63,408 nucleotides of DNA from an uncultured Rhodospirillales bacterium (GCA_903927615.1 CAIYNU010000100.1:1-63408); one strand, 5' to 3'. Shown: positions 1 to 9,569, numbered from the stretch's first letter. Notes: generated from the sequence alone by a model not told the origin. Numbers and translations are program-made.

Positions 1-383
<383 letters not shown>

Positions 384-458
384 TTACCTTTTTTCTCGGG
401 ACAGAATCGACAGGCGAAATTTAAGTGCCGGATAACGAAAGAATAACCGCAGTACCGA

Positions 459-749
459 TCACTTCTCGATGACGCCCATGATGTCCGATTCTTTCATGAC
501 CAGCAGTTCCTCGCCGTCGATCTTGACCTCGGTACCGGACCACTTGCCGAACAGGATGCGATCACCGGCTTTGACATCAAGCGCAACGACCTTGCCGCTG
601 TCGTCCCGGGCGCCCGGTCCGACCGCAATGACCTCACCCTCCTGAGGCTTTTCCTTGGCGGTATCGGGGATGATGATCCCCCCCTTGGTCTTTTGGTCGG
701 ATTCCAGGCGCTTGACCACCACGCGGTCGTGCAGCGGACGGAACTTCAT
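459..749 (-). CDS. groS: Co-chaperonin GroES (10 kDa)
   Basis: GroES caps the GroEL ring. The protein is 96 aa, the usual length. It starts [14 protein letters not shown] and ends with the conserved [14 protein letters not shown] stretch; the mobile-loop region [16 protein letters not shown] is intact. The open frame extends 18 codons further upstream, but that extension has no family similarity and would run into the promoter and CIRCE region. The ATG at 749 has a GGGAGA ribosome-binding site and fits the family length exactly. It is the first gene of groS-groL. Confidence 0.97.
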   Translation of the reverse strand: MKFRPLHDRVVVKRLESDQKTKGGIIIPDTAKEKPQEGEVIAVGPGARDDSGKVVALDVKAGDRILFGKWSGTEVKIDGEELLVMKESDIMGVIEK

Positions 750-796
750 CGCGCGTCTCCCACAACAGGCTGTAAAATAATGGAAACCGAGGGTCG

Positions 797-823
797 TTAG
801 CACTCCCCATCGGTGAGTGCCAG
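797..823. promoter_or_regulatory. CIRCE operator (HrcA-binding inverted repeat)
   Basis: The inverted repeat TTAGCACTC-N9-GAGTGCCAG matches the CIRCE consensus TTAGCACTC-N9-GAGTGCTAA at all but two positions, both at the outer right end. CIRCE binds the HrcA heat-shock repressor in many bacteria. It sits between the predicted -10 and the groS start, the usual location for repressing groESL. Confidence 0.93.
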
Positions 824-824
824 A

Positions 825-853
825 TACCTAGTCGGTGCGTCGCGCGGATTCAA
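825..853 (-). promoter_or_regulatory. groESL promoter
   Basis: On the minus strand TTGAAT (853-848) is followed by a 17-bp spacer and TAGGTA (830-825). CIRCE begins immediately downstream and would overlap the transcription start. The CTTGAA core of the -35 also resembles sigma-32 promoters of alphaproteobacteria, so both housekeeping and heat-shock forms of polymerase are possible. The call is by pattern and position only. Confidence 0.65.
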
Positions 854-909
854 GAGCGTTTTTTGGGGGGCCGGCGTCAGAAGCCTTGAACCGTCGGATA
901 AGTTGGTAG

Positions 910-921
910 ATATTCGAATAT
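910..921. promoter_or_regulatory. Perfect 12-bp palindrome upstream of the AhpD-like gene
   Basis: ATATTCGAATAT is a perfect palindrome 46 bp upstream of the AhpD-like start. The AT-rich inverted repeat resembles operators of ArsR-family redox/sulfide sensors, which often control YeeE/YedE sulfur genes such as those that follow. The regulator is not in the window, so this is inference from position and symmetry. Confidence 0.4.
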
Positions 922-967
922 ACGAAGTTAATAGTCGTAAGACGCCACGATCCCAGGAGACTCCGTG

Positions 968-1321
968 ATGCATAAGGATTGGCCCAAAATCGCCCGGGAA
1001 TTATCACCCCTGATGGCCGCCGCCCGTCAGGGGGCGCCCGAAACCTGGGCGGCTTTTTCCGCGTTGGGCAAGGCGGCGACGGCCCCGGGCGCGCTGGACG
1101 CCAAGACCAAGGAACTGATCGCGCTGGCGCTTGGCATCGCGGCGCGGTGCGACGGTTGCCTGGCCTTCCATGCCAAGGCGGTGGCGCAGCTTGGCGGCAG
1201 CCGGGCCGAGGTCCTTGATGTGGTCGGCATGGCGGTCTACATGGGCGGCGGTCCGTCGGCGATCTACGGCGCCCAGGCCCTCGAGGCGTTCGACCAGTTC
1301 AGCCCCACGGCGGCGGTTTGA
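968..1321 (+). CDS. AhpD-like carboxymuconolactone decarboxylase-family protein
   Basis: A 117-residue single-domain member of the AhpD/CMD family. The redox motif CDGCLAFH (CxxC plus His three residues on) is the peroxidase/disulfide-reductase signature of AhpD, so a thiol-dependent antioxidant role in the cytosol is likely rather than true decarboxylation. The ATG at 968 follows an AGGAGA ribosome-binding site (955-960) at 7-bp spacing; a GTG three bases earlier is less likely. It is followed 88 bp downstream by two YeeE/YedE-type genes, suggesting a small sulfur/redox cluster. The exact substrate cannot be told from sequence. Confidence 0.85.
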   Translation: MHKDWPKIARELSPLMAAARQGAPETWAAFSALGKAATAPGALDAKTKELIALALGIAARCDGCLAFHAKAVAQLGGSRAEVLDVVGMAVYMGGGPSAIYGAQALEAFDQFSPTAAV

Positions 1322-1409
1322 CCGGCGGTCGGTCCGAACCCAGGTCCCCGACGGCGCCCACCGTGGTCCAGAGCCCAAGCATCAAGAGCATCAAGAGGAG
1401 TTGCGCCCC

Positions 1410-1820
1410 ATGACGTGGATTCAGGCTGTCGTCGGCGGTGCCCTGATCGGATCGGCGGCCGTGCTGCTGATGGTGTTCAGCGGTCGCATTGCCGGGATCA
1501 GCGGCATCCTGGCCTCGGTTCTGTCTCCGGCGGTCCGGGCCGAACCCTGGCGACTGGCTTTCCTGGCGGGTCTGGTGGTGGCGCCGCCCCTGGTGACGTT
1601 TGGTCTCGGTCTTGGTCCGCTGCCGTCACCCTCCGGTTCGCTGCCGTTGCTGGCGGTGGCGGGCCTGCTGGTGGGGCTCGGGGCCGGGTTCGGCGGTGGC
1701 TGTACCAGCGGCCATGGCGTTTGCGGGTTGGCCCGGCTGTCGCGGCGCTCGGTGGTCGCCACCGGAACGTTCATGGCCACGGCCTTCGTGACGGTGTTCG
1801 TCGTTCGGCATGTGCTATGA
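1410..1820 (+). CDS. YeeE/YedE-family half-transporter, first half
   Basis: A 136-aa hydrophobic protein with about four membrane segments. It contains GAGFGGGCTSGHGVCG, the signature Cys-containing loop of the YeeE/YedE (DUF395) family that moves sulfur compounds such as thiosulfate across the inner membrane. It represents only one half of the full-length transporter; the other half is the next gene. The ATG at 1410 is preceded by AAGAGGAG at good spacing. Its stop overlaps an upstream in-frame ATG of the next gene (ATGA), so the two are translationally linked. Confidence 0.85.
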   Translation: MTWIQAVVGGALIGSAAVLLMVFSGRIAGISGILASVLSPAVRAEPWRLAFLAGLVVAPPLVTFGLGLGPLPSPSGSLPLLAVAGLLVGLGAGFGGGCTSGHGVCGLARLSRRSVVATGTFMATAFVTVFVVRHVL

Positions 1821-1834
1821 TCCAGGAGAGTGCC

Positions 1835-2302
1835 ATGGGGTTTGTGATGCGCTCGACCGCCGTCGGTCTGGTGGCGGGGTTGCTGTTCGGTGCCGGTCTC
1901 GCTGTTTCGGGAATGACCGATCCCAACGTCGTCCTCGGGTTCCTGGATCCCGCCGGAACCTGGAATCCGGCATTGGCCCTGGTGATGGCGGGCGCGCTGG
2001 CCGTCACCGGACCGGGCTACCGGCTGGCCTTTCGCCGGGGGCGGCCGTTATGGGCGGAGCGATTCAGTGTGCCGACGGCCCGGCGGACGGATGTCCGGCT
2101 GATCGGGGGGGCCGCTTTGTTCGGCATCGGCTGGGGGCTGGCGGGCTATTGTCCGGGACCGGCCCTGGCGGTGCTGTCGGCGGCCTGGCCCGGAACCTTG
2201 GTGTTTGTCGCCGCGACGGTCGGGGGGTTGGCGGTATCCCGGACCTTGAGCCCGGCCCCCAGCGACCCCAACCCCAACCCCAACCCCGGGCCAACTGCGT
2301 AA
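1835..2302 (+). CDS. YeeE/YedE-family half-transporter, second half (DUF6691 type)
   Basis: A 155-aa membrane protein carrying GWGLAGYCPGPA, the second conserved cysteine loop of split YeeE/YedE transporters. The ATG at 1835 has AGGAGAG immediately upstream; an alternative ATG at 1817 overlaps the previous stop codon. Together with the preceding gene it should form a two-subunit sulfur-compound channel. The C-terminus is a short low-complexity tail (PNPNPNPGP) encoded by a CCCCAA-type hexamer repeat (about 2266-2287) that is probably a recent expansion. Confidence 0.83.
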   Translation: MGFVMRSTAVGLVAGLLFGAGLAVSGMTDPNVVLGFLDPAGTWNPALALVMAGALAVTGPGYRLAFRRGRPLWAERFSVPTARRTDVRLIGGAALFGIGWGLAGYCPGPALAVLSAAWPGTLVFVAATVGGLAVSRTLSPAPSDPNPNPNPGPTA

Positions 2303-2453
2303 TCGGGTATGCTCAACGGCCCCGGAGCTTGCATGCAGCCTTGGTCGTAGCTTATACAGCCTTTTTGATGGTTGGCGGTCGGTCTTGACCACGCCGGGCA
2401 CCGACGCCGTTCGTGCCGGCGGGCGGTGGTGCCGATGATCTTAAGGGTAGGCC

Positions 2454-3929
2454 ATGGCCCAACAGAGCGAACTGGAAATCTCCGAGATCAACGCCGAACT
2501 GGTCCTTCACGGGAAATGGGTGAAGGGGGTCGGCGGGCGGCGGGCGGACCTGTCCTTTCGCGACCTGTCGGGTCTGACCTTACGCAAGCTTCGCCTGGAT
2601 CGCGCGAAGTTGACCGGCGCCAGCCTGTCCCACGCCAATCTCAGCGAAAGCGACCTAAGCGGCGCCGATCTGTTCGGGGCCGACATGGAAGGCGCCAACC
2701 TGACCGGCGCCAACCTGACCGGGGCTGATCTGCGCGGCGCCAATTTGCACAAGGCGATCTTAAGCCATTGCACCTTGCGCGGGGCCGATTTTCGGGTCGG
2801 CCGGACCGCCGCCGGCGGCGAATCCTCGGCCCGGCTGACCGAAGCCCAGATGAACCGCGCCGTGTTGTGCGAGGCCAATCTTTCGGGCTGCGACATGTCG
2901 GGAGCCGACCTGAACGACGCCGATCTGGCTGGTGCCGACCTCAGCCGGACGGTGCTGGTAGGCGCCGAGTTGGGCGGCGCCAATCTCGACAATGCCCGGT
3001 TCGGCGGCACCGTGATTGATACGTCGCGCCTGTCGCCCTCGCAATACGCCATGGTCACGGCCGCCGGCGGTGCCACCGAGCCGACCTATCGGGAGTTGCC
3101 AGCGGATCAGCTTCGGGTCCTGGTCGATGCCCACGGCGCCTGGATGGCGAGTGATGCCCGGCAGGGCAAGCGGCTTGATATTGAAGGCTTGCGGCTCACG
3201 GGATCTGCCCTGGCCGGACGGGACATCTCGGGGGCGCGTCTGCGGCGGTGTGCGTTGGCGGGCCTGTCGCTCATGCGCACCCGGATGGACATGGCCGATC
3301 TCTCGTACAGCGATCTTCGGGGCGCGCTGCTGGAAGAGGCCTCGCTTCGCGGGACCAATCTGCGCCGCACCAATCTGGCTGGGGCCTATCTGGCCGGGGC
3401 CTGTTTTGACGCCATGGCCTTGGGCAGCGGCCGGACTTGGCCCGCCAATCTCGACGGTGCCATTCTTCACGATGCCGACCTGACCAACGCCTCGTTGGCC
3501 GGTGCGATCATGTCCAATGCCGATGTCGGCGGCTGCATCCTGCAAGGCACCAGCCTGCGCGGCGTCGACCTCGGCTCGGTCAAGCGGTCCCCCTGGACTC
3601 CGGAAGGCCCCGGTCCCAAGGAACGCCGCAAAATGCGGCGTTTCACCACGCCGCCGCTGGATTTCGTGTTCGGCGCCCAGCGATACGTCACCGTGGATTG
3701 GTCATTTGGCGGTCTGTGCGTGCGCTGGCCGCAACAGCCGCAACCCAAGCGCGGCGAGACCCTGTCGGTTCGGTTGGTGGTTGGCGAGGCCTACGGTCCG
3801 CAAGTCGGGTTGATCGTCACGGCGACCAACCAGCAGCGAGGGACCGTTTCCTGCCGCTTTCTGTCGCTGGAAGAGGACCTTAAGACTCATCTCAATAGCC
3901 TGTTGCCGGCACGCTATCAGAAAAAATAA
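2454..3929 (+). CDS. Pentapeptide-repeat protein fused to a PilZ-like domain
   Basis: A 491-aa protein. Residues ~30-200 and ~250-375 consist of A(D/N)LxG-type pentapeptide repeats, expected to fold as two right-handed quadrilateral beta-helices separated by a non-repeat linker (~205-250). The last ~105 residues carry an ERRKMRRF basic stretch followed about 25 residues later by DWSFGG. These match the RxxxR and (D/N)xSxxG motifs with which PilZ domains bind cyclic di-GMP. No signal peptide is seen, so it is probably cytosolic. The ATG at 2454 follows a GGGTAGG element. The likely role is a c-di-GMP-responsive scaffold; the target is unknown. The repeat call is certain and the PilZ call fairly strong. 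Confidence 0.85.
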   Translation: MAQQSELEISEINAELVLHGKWVKGVGGRRADLSFRDLSGLTLRKLRLDRAKLTGASLSHANLSESDLSGADLFGADMEGANLTGANLTGADLRGANLHKAILSHCTLRGADFRVGRTAAGGESSARLTEAQMNRAVLCEANLSGCDMSGADLNDADLAGADLSRTVLVGAELGGANLDNARFGGTVIDTSRLSPSQYAMVTAAGGATEPTYRELPADQLRVLVDAHGAWMASDARQGKRLDIEGLRLTGSALAGRDISGARLRRCALAGLSLMRTRMDMADLSYSDLRGALLEEASLRGTNLRRTNLAGAYLAGACFDAMALGSGRTWPANLDGAILHDADLTNASLAGAIMSNADVGGCILQGTSLRGVDLGSVKRSPWTPEGPGPKERRKMRRFTTPPLDFVFGAQRYVTVDWSFGGLCVRWPQQPQPKRGETLSVRLVVGEAYGPQVGLIVTATNQQRGTVSCRFLSLEEDLKTHLNSLLPARYQKK

Positions 3930-4040
3930 TCGTCATAAGGGTAGTGGATGGCTGCGGGCCTGTGGTACGATCGGACACTCCCCGCACCGCGCGAGGTGTC
4001 CTGGCCCTGCCATCCGTCCCCAGCCGAATGGGTTGACCTT

Positions 4041-4442
4041 ATGACCGCTGTTCGCAAACCGGCCCCGGCCGAAGCCACCTTCGAAGCCTTATCCGTGTTG
4101 GCCGTCAAGATCGACGCCATGGATCGCAGGGTCGATCAACGGCTCTCTGCCCTGGAGTCCGGGCAGGCCGAGTTGCGGACGAGTGTCTCCCAGTTGCAGA
4201 CCGGGCAGGCCGAGTTGCAGACCGGGCAGGCTGAGTTGCAGACCGGGCAGGCTGAGCTGCGGACGAGTGTCGCCGAGTTGCAGACCGGGCAGGCTGAGCT
4301 GCGGACGAGTGTCGCCGAGTTGCAGACCGGGCAGGCGGCGTTGCAGACCGGGATGGCCATCCTCAACGAGAATCAACTCCACACCAATCGGGCTTTGGCG
4401 GCGATCCTGGCTCATCTGGGCGTTCCGAAGTCGGACGGGTAG
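4041..4442 (+). CDS. Small coiled-coil protein with heptad (LQTGQAE) repeats
   Basis: A 133-aa hypothetical protein. After an Ala-rich start (MTAVRKPAPAEATFEAL) come near-identical heptads LQTGQAE / LRTSVAE (about residues 40-105). These predict a long parallel coiled coil, followed by a short C-terminal helix. The DNA repeats as ~21-bp units, so the repeat number probably varies between strains. The frame is open from 3948, but the first 31 codons do not look coding; the ATG at 4041 is the more natural start though its ribosome-binding site is weak. It sits 154 bp upstream of ppk1. Similar proteins occur as unnamed coiled-coil proteins in Rhodospirillales; no function can be given. Confidence 0.6.
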   Translation: MTAVRKPAPAEATFEALSVLAVKIDAMDRRVDQRLSALESGQAELRTSVSQLQTGQAELQTGQAELQTGQAELRTSVAELQTGQAELRTSVAELQTGQAALQTGMAILNENQLHTNRALAAILAHLGVPKSDG

Positions 4443-4596
4443 CGCGCCGGCGCCATCGGCTGTTGCCGGTCTGGGAGCCGAGGACGCGGCTGGCTCCAGG
4501 GTACGGTTGCGGGAATGACTGTGGTATGATCGCGTCGGCTCCGGCAGCCGTTGCGACGCCGGGGCTTCACCCCCGGACCTGGAGGGCAACGCGCCC

Positions 4597-6765
4597 ATGA
4601 CCAGCCTTCATGAAGTCAAGTCGCTGCCGTCGGCACCGGTTCAGGTCCCGCACGAAGAAGGGCTTCCCAGCCGCTTCATCAATCGAGAGTTGTCGTGGCT
4701 GGAGTTCAATCAGAGAGTCCTCGACGAGGTGATGAACGATAGTCACCCGTTGCTGGAACGACTGCGTTTTTTGTCCATTAGCGCCAGCAACCTCGATGAA
4801 TTTTACATCGTGCGGGTTGCGGGTCTGAAAGGCCAGGTCTCACGCGGCATCCTGACCGCGAGTCCCGATAACCTGACGCCGTCCCAGCAACTGGCCGCCA
4901 TTAACCGCCGGGGTGGTGCGCTGCTGCATGACCAGCAAAGCTGCTGGATTGCGTTGCGCCAGGAACTGCGTGAGGCCGGGGTGTCGCTGGTTGACACCGG
5001 TGAACTCACCGATTCGGAACACGAATGGCTGGAACAGCGGTTTCTCACCGAGATCTTTCCGCTGCTGACGCCCTTGGCGGTGGATCCGGCGCATCCGTTT
5101 CCGTTCATTCCCAACATGGGCTTTGCGCTGGCTCTCCGGTTGTTTGACCCGGTCAAGGGCAAGGCGCTGGACGCGCTGGTGCCGTTGCCGGCCCAACTCG
5201 AACGATTCATCCGGCTTCCGGGTTCGGACCTGCGGTTCGTCCAGTTGGAACGGGTGGTGTTGCTGTTTCTCAACCGGCTGTTTCCGCCCTTTACCCCGAC
5301 GGCGCATGGGGTGTTCCGCATTCTGCGCGATAGCGAACTGGAAATTGACGAAGAAGCCGAGGATCTGGTTCGAACCTTTGAAAGCGCCCTGAAACAACGT
5401 CGCCGTGGCAGCGTGATCTGGCTTGCCGTCAATGCCGGTATGAACAATGAATTGCGCGAATTTCTTCGTCAGCAGTTCCGGGTTGCTTCAGAAGATGTCT
5501 GGCTGCTGGAAGGCTTGATCGGACTGGCCGATACCCGGCAAATGATTGTGGACGAACGGCCGGATCTGGTGTTCAGACCGCACAACGCCCGGTTTCCCGA
5601 ACGCATCCGTGACTTCGGGGGGGATTGCTTTGCGGCGATCAGTCACAAGGACATCGTTGTTCATCACCCCTACGAAAGCTTTGATGTGGTGGTGCAGTTT
5701 TTGCGCCAGGCCGCCCGGGATCCGGCGGTGGTCGCGATCAAGCAAACCCTGTACCGGACGTCCAAGAATTCACCGATTGTTCAGGCTTTGGTGGAGGCCG
5801 CCGAAGCCGGCAAGTCGGTGACGGCGATGGTGGAACTCAAGGCCCGGTTCGACGAGGAAGCGAACATCCGGTGGGCCCGAGACCTGGAGCGGGCCGGCGC
5901 GCAGGTGGTTTATGGCTTCGTCGACCTCAAGACCCACGCCAAGGTGTCGCTGGTGGTCCGGCGCGAAAGCGGCGGATTGCGCTCCTATGTTCATTTCGGC
6001 ACCGGGAATTACCACCCGATCACCGCCCGCAGTTACACCGACCTGTCGTTCTTCACCTGCGACCGGGCCTTGTGCCACGATGCCGCGGTGATGTTCAATT
6101 ACATGACCGGCTACGCCACGCCCAAGGTGCTGGAAAAGCTGGCGGTGGCGCCGATCAGCCTGCGCCCCCGGCTCAACCAGCTCATTGATGCCGAGATCGC
6201 CCATGCCCAGGCTGGCCGGCCGGCGCAGATCTGGCTCAAATTGAATTCGCTGGTGGATCCCGAAATCATCGACCGGCTCTACGAAGCGTCCCAGGCCGGC
6301 GTGAAAATCGATATGGTGATTCGCGGCATCTGCTGTTTGCGCCCGGGCATCCGGGGACTGTCGGACAACATCCGGGTTAAGAGCATCGTCGGCCGGTTTC
6401 TCGAGCACACACGCATCGTTTGCTTCGGCAATGGTCATGGTTTGCCGTCGGATCACGCCCTGGTGTTCCTGTCTTCGGCCGACCTGATGCCGCGCAACCT
6501 CGACCGTCGGATCGAGACCCTGGTGCCGGTGGACAACCCGACGGTCCACCAGCAGGTGGTGGACCAGATCATGGTGGCGAACCTTAAGGATGAAACCAAT
6601 AGCTGGCTGCTGGCCGGCGATGGCAATTACCGTCGGGTGGTCCCCAGTGCCGAATGCTTTAGCGCCCATACCTATTTCATGACCAACCCCAGCCTTTCGG
6701 GTCGGGGCAGCGCGCTGACCACAGCCCGGATTCCGCCGCGACTGGTCCTCAAGTCGGTGATCTGA
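4597..6765 (+). CDS. ppk1: Polyphosphate kinase (PPK1)
   Basis: This 722-aa enzyme reversibly polymerises the gamma-phosphate of ATP into inorganic polyphosphate. The N-terminal domain ([16 protein letters not shown]) and head domain are followed by two phospholipase-D-like catalytic domains. The autophosphorylated histidine lies in the [11 protein letters not shown] motif, and the nearby [14 protein letters not shown] stretch is typical. The length is standard. The ATG at 4597 follows CTGGAGGGCAACGCGCCC. Only 3 bp separate it from ppx, so the two are cotranscribed and synthesis and breakdown of polyP are coupled. No clear Pho box is visible upstream. Confidence 0.97.
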   Translation: MTSLHEVKSLPSAPVQVPHEEGLPSRFINRELSWLEFNQRVLDEVMNDSHPLLERLRFLSISASNLDEFYIVRVAGLKGQVSRGILTASPDNLTPSQQLAAINRRGGALLHDQQSCWIALRQELREAGVSLVDTGELTDSEHEWLEQRFLTEIFPLLTPLAVDPAHPFPFIPNMGFALALRLFDPVKGKALDALVPLPAQLERFIRLPGSDLRFVQLERVVLLFLNRLFPPFTPTAHGVFRILRDSELEIDEEAEDLVRTFESALKQRRRGSVIWLAVNAGMNNELREFLRQQFRVASEDVWLLEGLIGLADTRQMIVDERPDLVFRPHNARFPERIRDFGGDCFAAISHKDIVVHHPYESFDVVVQFLRQAARDPAVVAIKQTLYRTSKNSPIVQALVEAAEAGKSVTAMVELKARFDEEANIRWARDLERAGAQVVYGFVDLKTHAKVSLVVRRESGGLRSYVHFGTGNYHPITARSYTDLSFFTCDRALCHDAAVMFNYMTGYATPKVLEKLAVAPISLRPRLNQLIDAEIAHAQAGRPAQIWLKLNSLVDPEIIDRLYEASQAGVKIDMVIRGICCLRPGIRGLSDNIRVKSIVGRFLEHTRIVCFGNGHGLPSDHALVFLSSADLMPRNLDRRIETLVPVDNPTVHQQVVDQIMVANLKDETNSWLLAGDGNYRRVVPSAECFSAHTYFMTNPSLSGRGSALTTARIPPRLVLKSVI

Positions 6766-6768
6766 GCC

Positions 6769-8268
6769 ATGCCGTTACCCTTTGCCCGTGACTGGACCGA
6801 GGCCCCGCGGCAGACTGCCCGGGTTGGTGTCCTCGACATCGGCTCCAACTCGATCCGGCTGGTGGTCTATGACCGCAACTGCCGGGCGCCGGTGCCGATC
6901 TACAATGAAAAGGTGATGTGCGGGATCGGCCGCGGCGTCGAGCAGGCCGGCCGGCTGAATGGCGAGGGGGTGGCCCAGGCCTTGGTCAACCTTTGCCGGT
7001 TCAAGGCACTGGCGGATGCGATGGGGGTGGCGCGGCTTGACGTGCTGGCCACCGCCGCGGTGCGCGATGCCAAGGATGGCCACGATTTTGTGGTCACGTT
7101 GCGCGAGCGGTTGGGTCTTGAGGTGCAGGTGATCAGCGGCGAAGAGGAAGCCCGACTCTCGGCGCTCGGCGTTCTGTCGGCCATTCCCGAGGCCGACGGG
7201 CTCTCTGCCGACCTTGGGGGCGGTAGCCTGGAACTGGCCGGCCTGGAGCGGGGCAGCCTGGGTCAGCGCGTCACCTTGCCGTTGGGACCGCTGCGGCTGA
7301 TGGAGGCCAGCGGCGAGCGGCCCGCCCTGGCCACCCGGATGATTGATCAGGCTCTGGAAAAGATTGCCTGGCTGAAGGGCTTCCGGCGCCGCCGGTTGTA
7401 CGTGGTCGGCGGCAGTTGGCGGGCCGTTGCCAAGTTGCACATGGCCCAGAGCAATTATCCGTTACGGGTGATCCACCACTACACCGTGGCCGGCCCCCAG
7501 GCCGCCGACTTTGCCAATCAGGTGGGGCGCCAGACCAAAGCCGCCTTCGACCGGGTGCCGGCGGTGTCGCGGCGGCGGGGCGACACGTTGCCCTATGCCG
7601 CGCTGGTGTTGGAGGGACTGATTCGCGCCATCGATGCACAATCGGTGGTATTTTCGTCGTATGGCTTGCGCGAGGGGCATTTTTATAACCTTCTTCCTGC
7701 CGAAGAGCAGCGGCTCGATCCGTTGGTCAGTGCCTGCGCCGACCTTGCCGCGCACCAGGGGCGGTTCGGCTCGGGGGAGATTCTGACCGCCTGGACCGAT
7801 GGCCTGTTCGCCGGGGAAGATCTGTCGGCCTTGCGGCTGCGCCGGGTGGCGTGTCTGCTCAGCGACTTGTGCTGGGCCGAACATCCCGATTATCGGGCGG
7901 AACATGCCTTCGAGCGGGTGCTGCGCCTGCCGGTGGTGGGCGTCGAACATCACGAGCGCGCCCAACTCGCCGTCACCAGTCTGGTCCGCTATGGGGGGCG
8001 GCTGGATGACCTGTTGCTGCGTCCGTTGCGACCGTTGCTCAGCGACGGTCAGGTGATGCGCGCCGAGGTGTTGGGGTTGGCGCTGCGGCTGGCCCACAGC
8101 CTGACCGGCGGCCTGACCGGCCTGCTCAACCGCATCGGCCTGCGGCTGGCCGCCGACCGGCTGGAATTGTTGCTACCGGCCGACCTTTCCAACCTGCGCG
8201 GCGACGTGGTCGACCGGCGGCTGGAAGCCCTGGCCAGGGCGCTCAATCGCGAGTGGCATATTCCCTGA
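6769..8268 (+). CDS. ppx: Exopolyphosphatase (Ppx/GppA family)
   Basis: A 499-aa protein of the ASKHA phosphatase superfamily that releases terminal phosphate from polyphosphate or pppGpp. The N-terminal actin-like P-loop GVLDIGSNSIRLVVYD and the second signature LSADLGGGSLELAG are intact, and a C-terminal helical HD-like region follows. It lies 3 bp behind ppk1. A strong intrinsic terminator follows at 8347. Whether it prefers polyP or pppGpp is not decidable from sequence, but the ppk1 linkage favours polyP. Confidence 0.93.
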   Translation: MPLPFARDWTEAPRQTARVGVLDIGSNSIRLVVYDRNCRAPVPIYNEKVMCGIGRGVEQAGRLNGEGVAQALVNLCRFKALADAMGVARLDVLATAAVRDAKDGHDFVVTLRERLGLEVQVISGEEEARLSALGVLSAIPEADGLSADLGGGSLELAGLERGSLGQRVTLPLGPLRLMEASGERPALATRMIDQALEKIAWLKGFRRRRLYVVGGSWRAVAKLHMAQSNYPLRVIHHYTVAGPQAADFANQVGRQTKAAFDRVPAVSRRRGDTLPYAALVLEGLIRAIDAQSVVFSSYGLREGHFYNLLPAEEQRLDPLVSACADLAAHQGRFGSGEILTAWTDGLFAGEDLSALRLRRVACLLSDLCWAEHPDYRAEHAFERVLRLPVVGVEHHERAQLAVTSLVRYGGRLDDLLLRPLRPLLSDGQVMRAEVLGLALRLAHSLTGGLTGLLNRIGLRLAADRLELLLPADLSNLRGDVVDRRLEALARALNREWHIP

Positions 8269-8346
8269 GCAAGCCGGCCGCTGCATCCGAACCCGGCGCC
8301 AAGCCGTGGCACCATGCCCGATCGGTGTCCGCAGTGCTTCTGCTGG

Positions 8347-8375
8347 AACGGCGGGCCTTGTGCCCGCCGTTTTCT
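8347..8375 (+). terminator. Rho-independent terminator after ppk1-ppx
   Basis: AACGGCGGGC (8347-8356), loop CTTGT, GCCCGCCGTT (8362-8371), then TTCTT. A 10-bp GC-rich stem with a T-rich tail on the plus strand. It may also serve the convergent phoH gene that ends at 8386. Confidence 0.85.
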
Positions 8376-8385
8376 TGACGCCGTC

Positions 8386-9132
8386 CTACAGCACGGCCAG
8401 CATGCAGGCCACCAGCGGGTGGCGGACGATGTCGCGTTCGTCCAGGTGAACCACCGCGACGCCGGAGACCGCTTCCAGTCGTCGGGCGATGTCGGCCAGC
8501 CCCGACAGACCGTCGAGAAGGTCGGACTGATCGGGGTCGCCGGTCAGCACCATGGTGGAATGCCAGCCCAACCGGGTCAAAAGCATCTTGATCTGGACAT
8601 AAGTGCAGTTTTGGGCCTCGTCGATGACCACGAAGGCGTTATTCAGCGTGCGCCCGCGCATGTAGCCCACCGGCGCAATTTCGATGGTGCCGTCGCCGAT
8701 CAGGGCCCGCAGGCGTTTGCCGCCCAGCCGGTCGGCCAGGGCGTCATAAAGCGGCCGCAGGAACGGCGCCATCTTCTCGGCCATGTCGCCCGGCAGATAG
8801 CCGATGCTTTCCCCGGCTTCGATGGCCGGCCGGGTCAGCACGATGCGGTCCACCCGGTTTTCTTCCAGCGCCTCGACCGCCGAGCTGATGGCCAAATAGG
8901 TCTTGCCGGTCCCGGCCGGTCCCAACGCCACCGTCAGGTGGTGGGCGGCGATCGCTTCGATCAGCCGCTTTTGATTGGCGCCTTGAGGACGGACCCGGCG
9001 AACGTAGCTCTGGTCGCGATGGTCCGGTCCCTCTTGCAGAGGATCCCAGCCGCCACCGTGGGGAAACAGCGGCATGATCTTGGGATCATCCGGCGGATCA
9101 GTCGGCAGGGCTCGGGTCGGGCGCTTGGCCAT
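8386..9132 (-). CDS. phoH: PhoH-family P-loop ATPase
   Basis: A 248-aa cytosolic ATPase with Walker A GPAGTGKT and Walker B VVIDEAQN, related to the helicase domain of RNA-processing PhoH proteins. The open frame extends 67 codons upstream, but the ATG at 9132 (MAKRPTRALPTDPPDD) has an AGGAGG ribosome-binding site at 5-bp spacing and gives the normal length. It lacks the N-terminal KH-like part of YbeZ-type PhoH. It is monocistronic and convergent with ppx. The presumed role is RNA metabolism under stress; the link to phosphate is historical. Confidence 0.9.
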   Translation of the reverse strand: MAKRPTRALPTDPPDDPKIMPLFPHGGGWDPLQEGPDHRDQSYVRRVRPQGANQKRLIEAIAAHHLTVALGPAGTGKTYLAISSAVEALEENRVDRIVLTRPAIEAGESIGYLPGDMAEKMAPFLRPLYDALADRLGGKRLRALIGDGTIEIAPVGYMRGRTLNNAFVVIDEAQNCTYVQIKMLLTRLGWHSTMVLTGDPDQSDLLDGLSGLADIARRLEAVSGVAVVHLDERDIVRHPLVACMLAVL

Positions 9133-9569
9133 GGGTCCTCCTGGCGGTGACGACGTGCGCCACGAACGACCAAGCCCCTCACCGGAGTGAGGGGCTTGGT
9201 CGGGTGGAGCGGTGGTGGTGACGGATCGTGCGGCGCGGAGAGCGGTTCGGAGGCTGAGGCGACGTCCGGACTCCGCCAAGCCCGGCGGTGATGCGGACGG
9301 CCCCAAGGGCCTTGGTGGGTGACCGAGAGACAATAGGGCGTCTTCCCCAATCAGGACCGAACCAAGGGGTTTGATATCGCATGCGCAACGGTCCTGTCAT
9401 CGGGTTTCAAGCCCATTAACAAAACTTTAGCAACGCCGCGCCGGCACCGGGCGCTTTCTTGGGTGTGGTGGCGCCCTTTTCGCTCGACGGGACGGGGGCG
9501 ATCGCGCAACAGTTCCTGATCCCGGCGGGGCTTGAGGTCGCGCGGGTTCTTAAGACGGAGTGGGTATCC
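9133..9569. other. Intergenic region with a long perfect hairpin (9168-9201)
   Basis: This 437-bp divergent gap separates phoH from the pseudouridine synthase. At 9168-9201 there is a perfect 15-bp inverted repeat with a CGGA loop and no T-run, lying 36 bp upstream of the phoH start and so possibly in its 5' leader. The remaining sequence shows open frames but none with family similarity or a good ribosome-binding site. Confidence 0.6.

Noticed and set aside
8314-9150. Long plus-strand frame opposite phoH
   Set aside because: Antisense to a conserved P-loop ATPase; GC-rich codon bias leaves both strands open.
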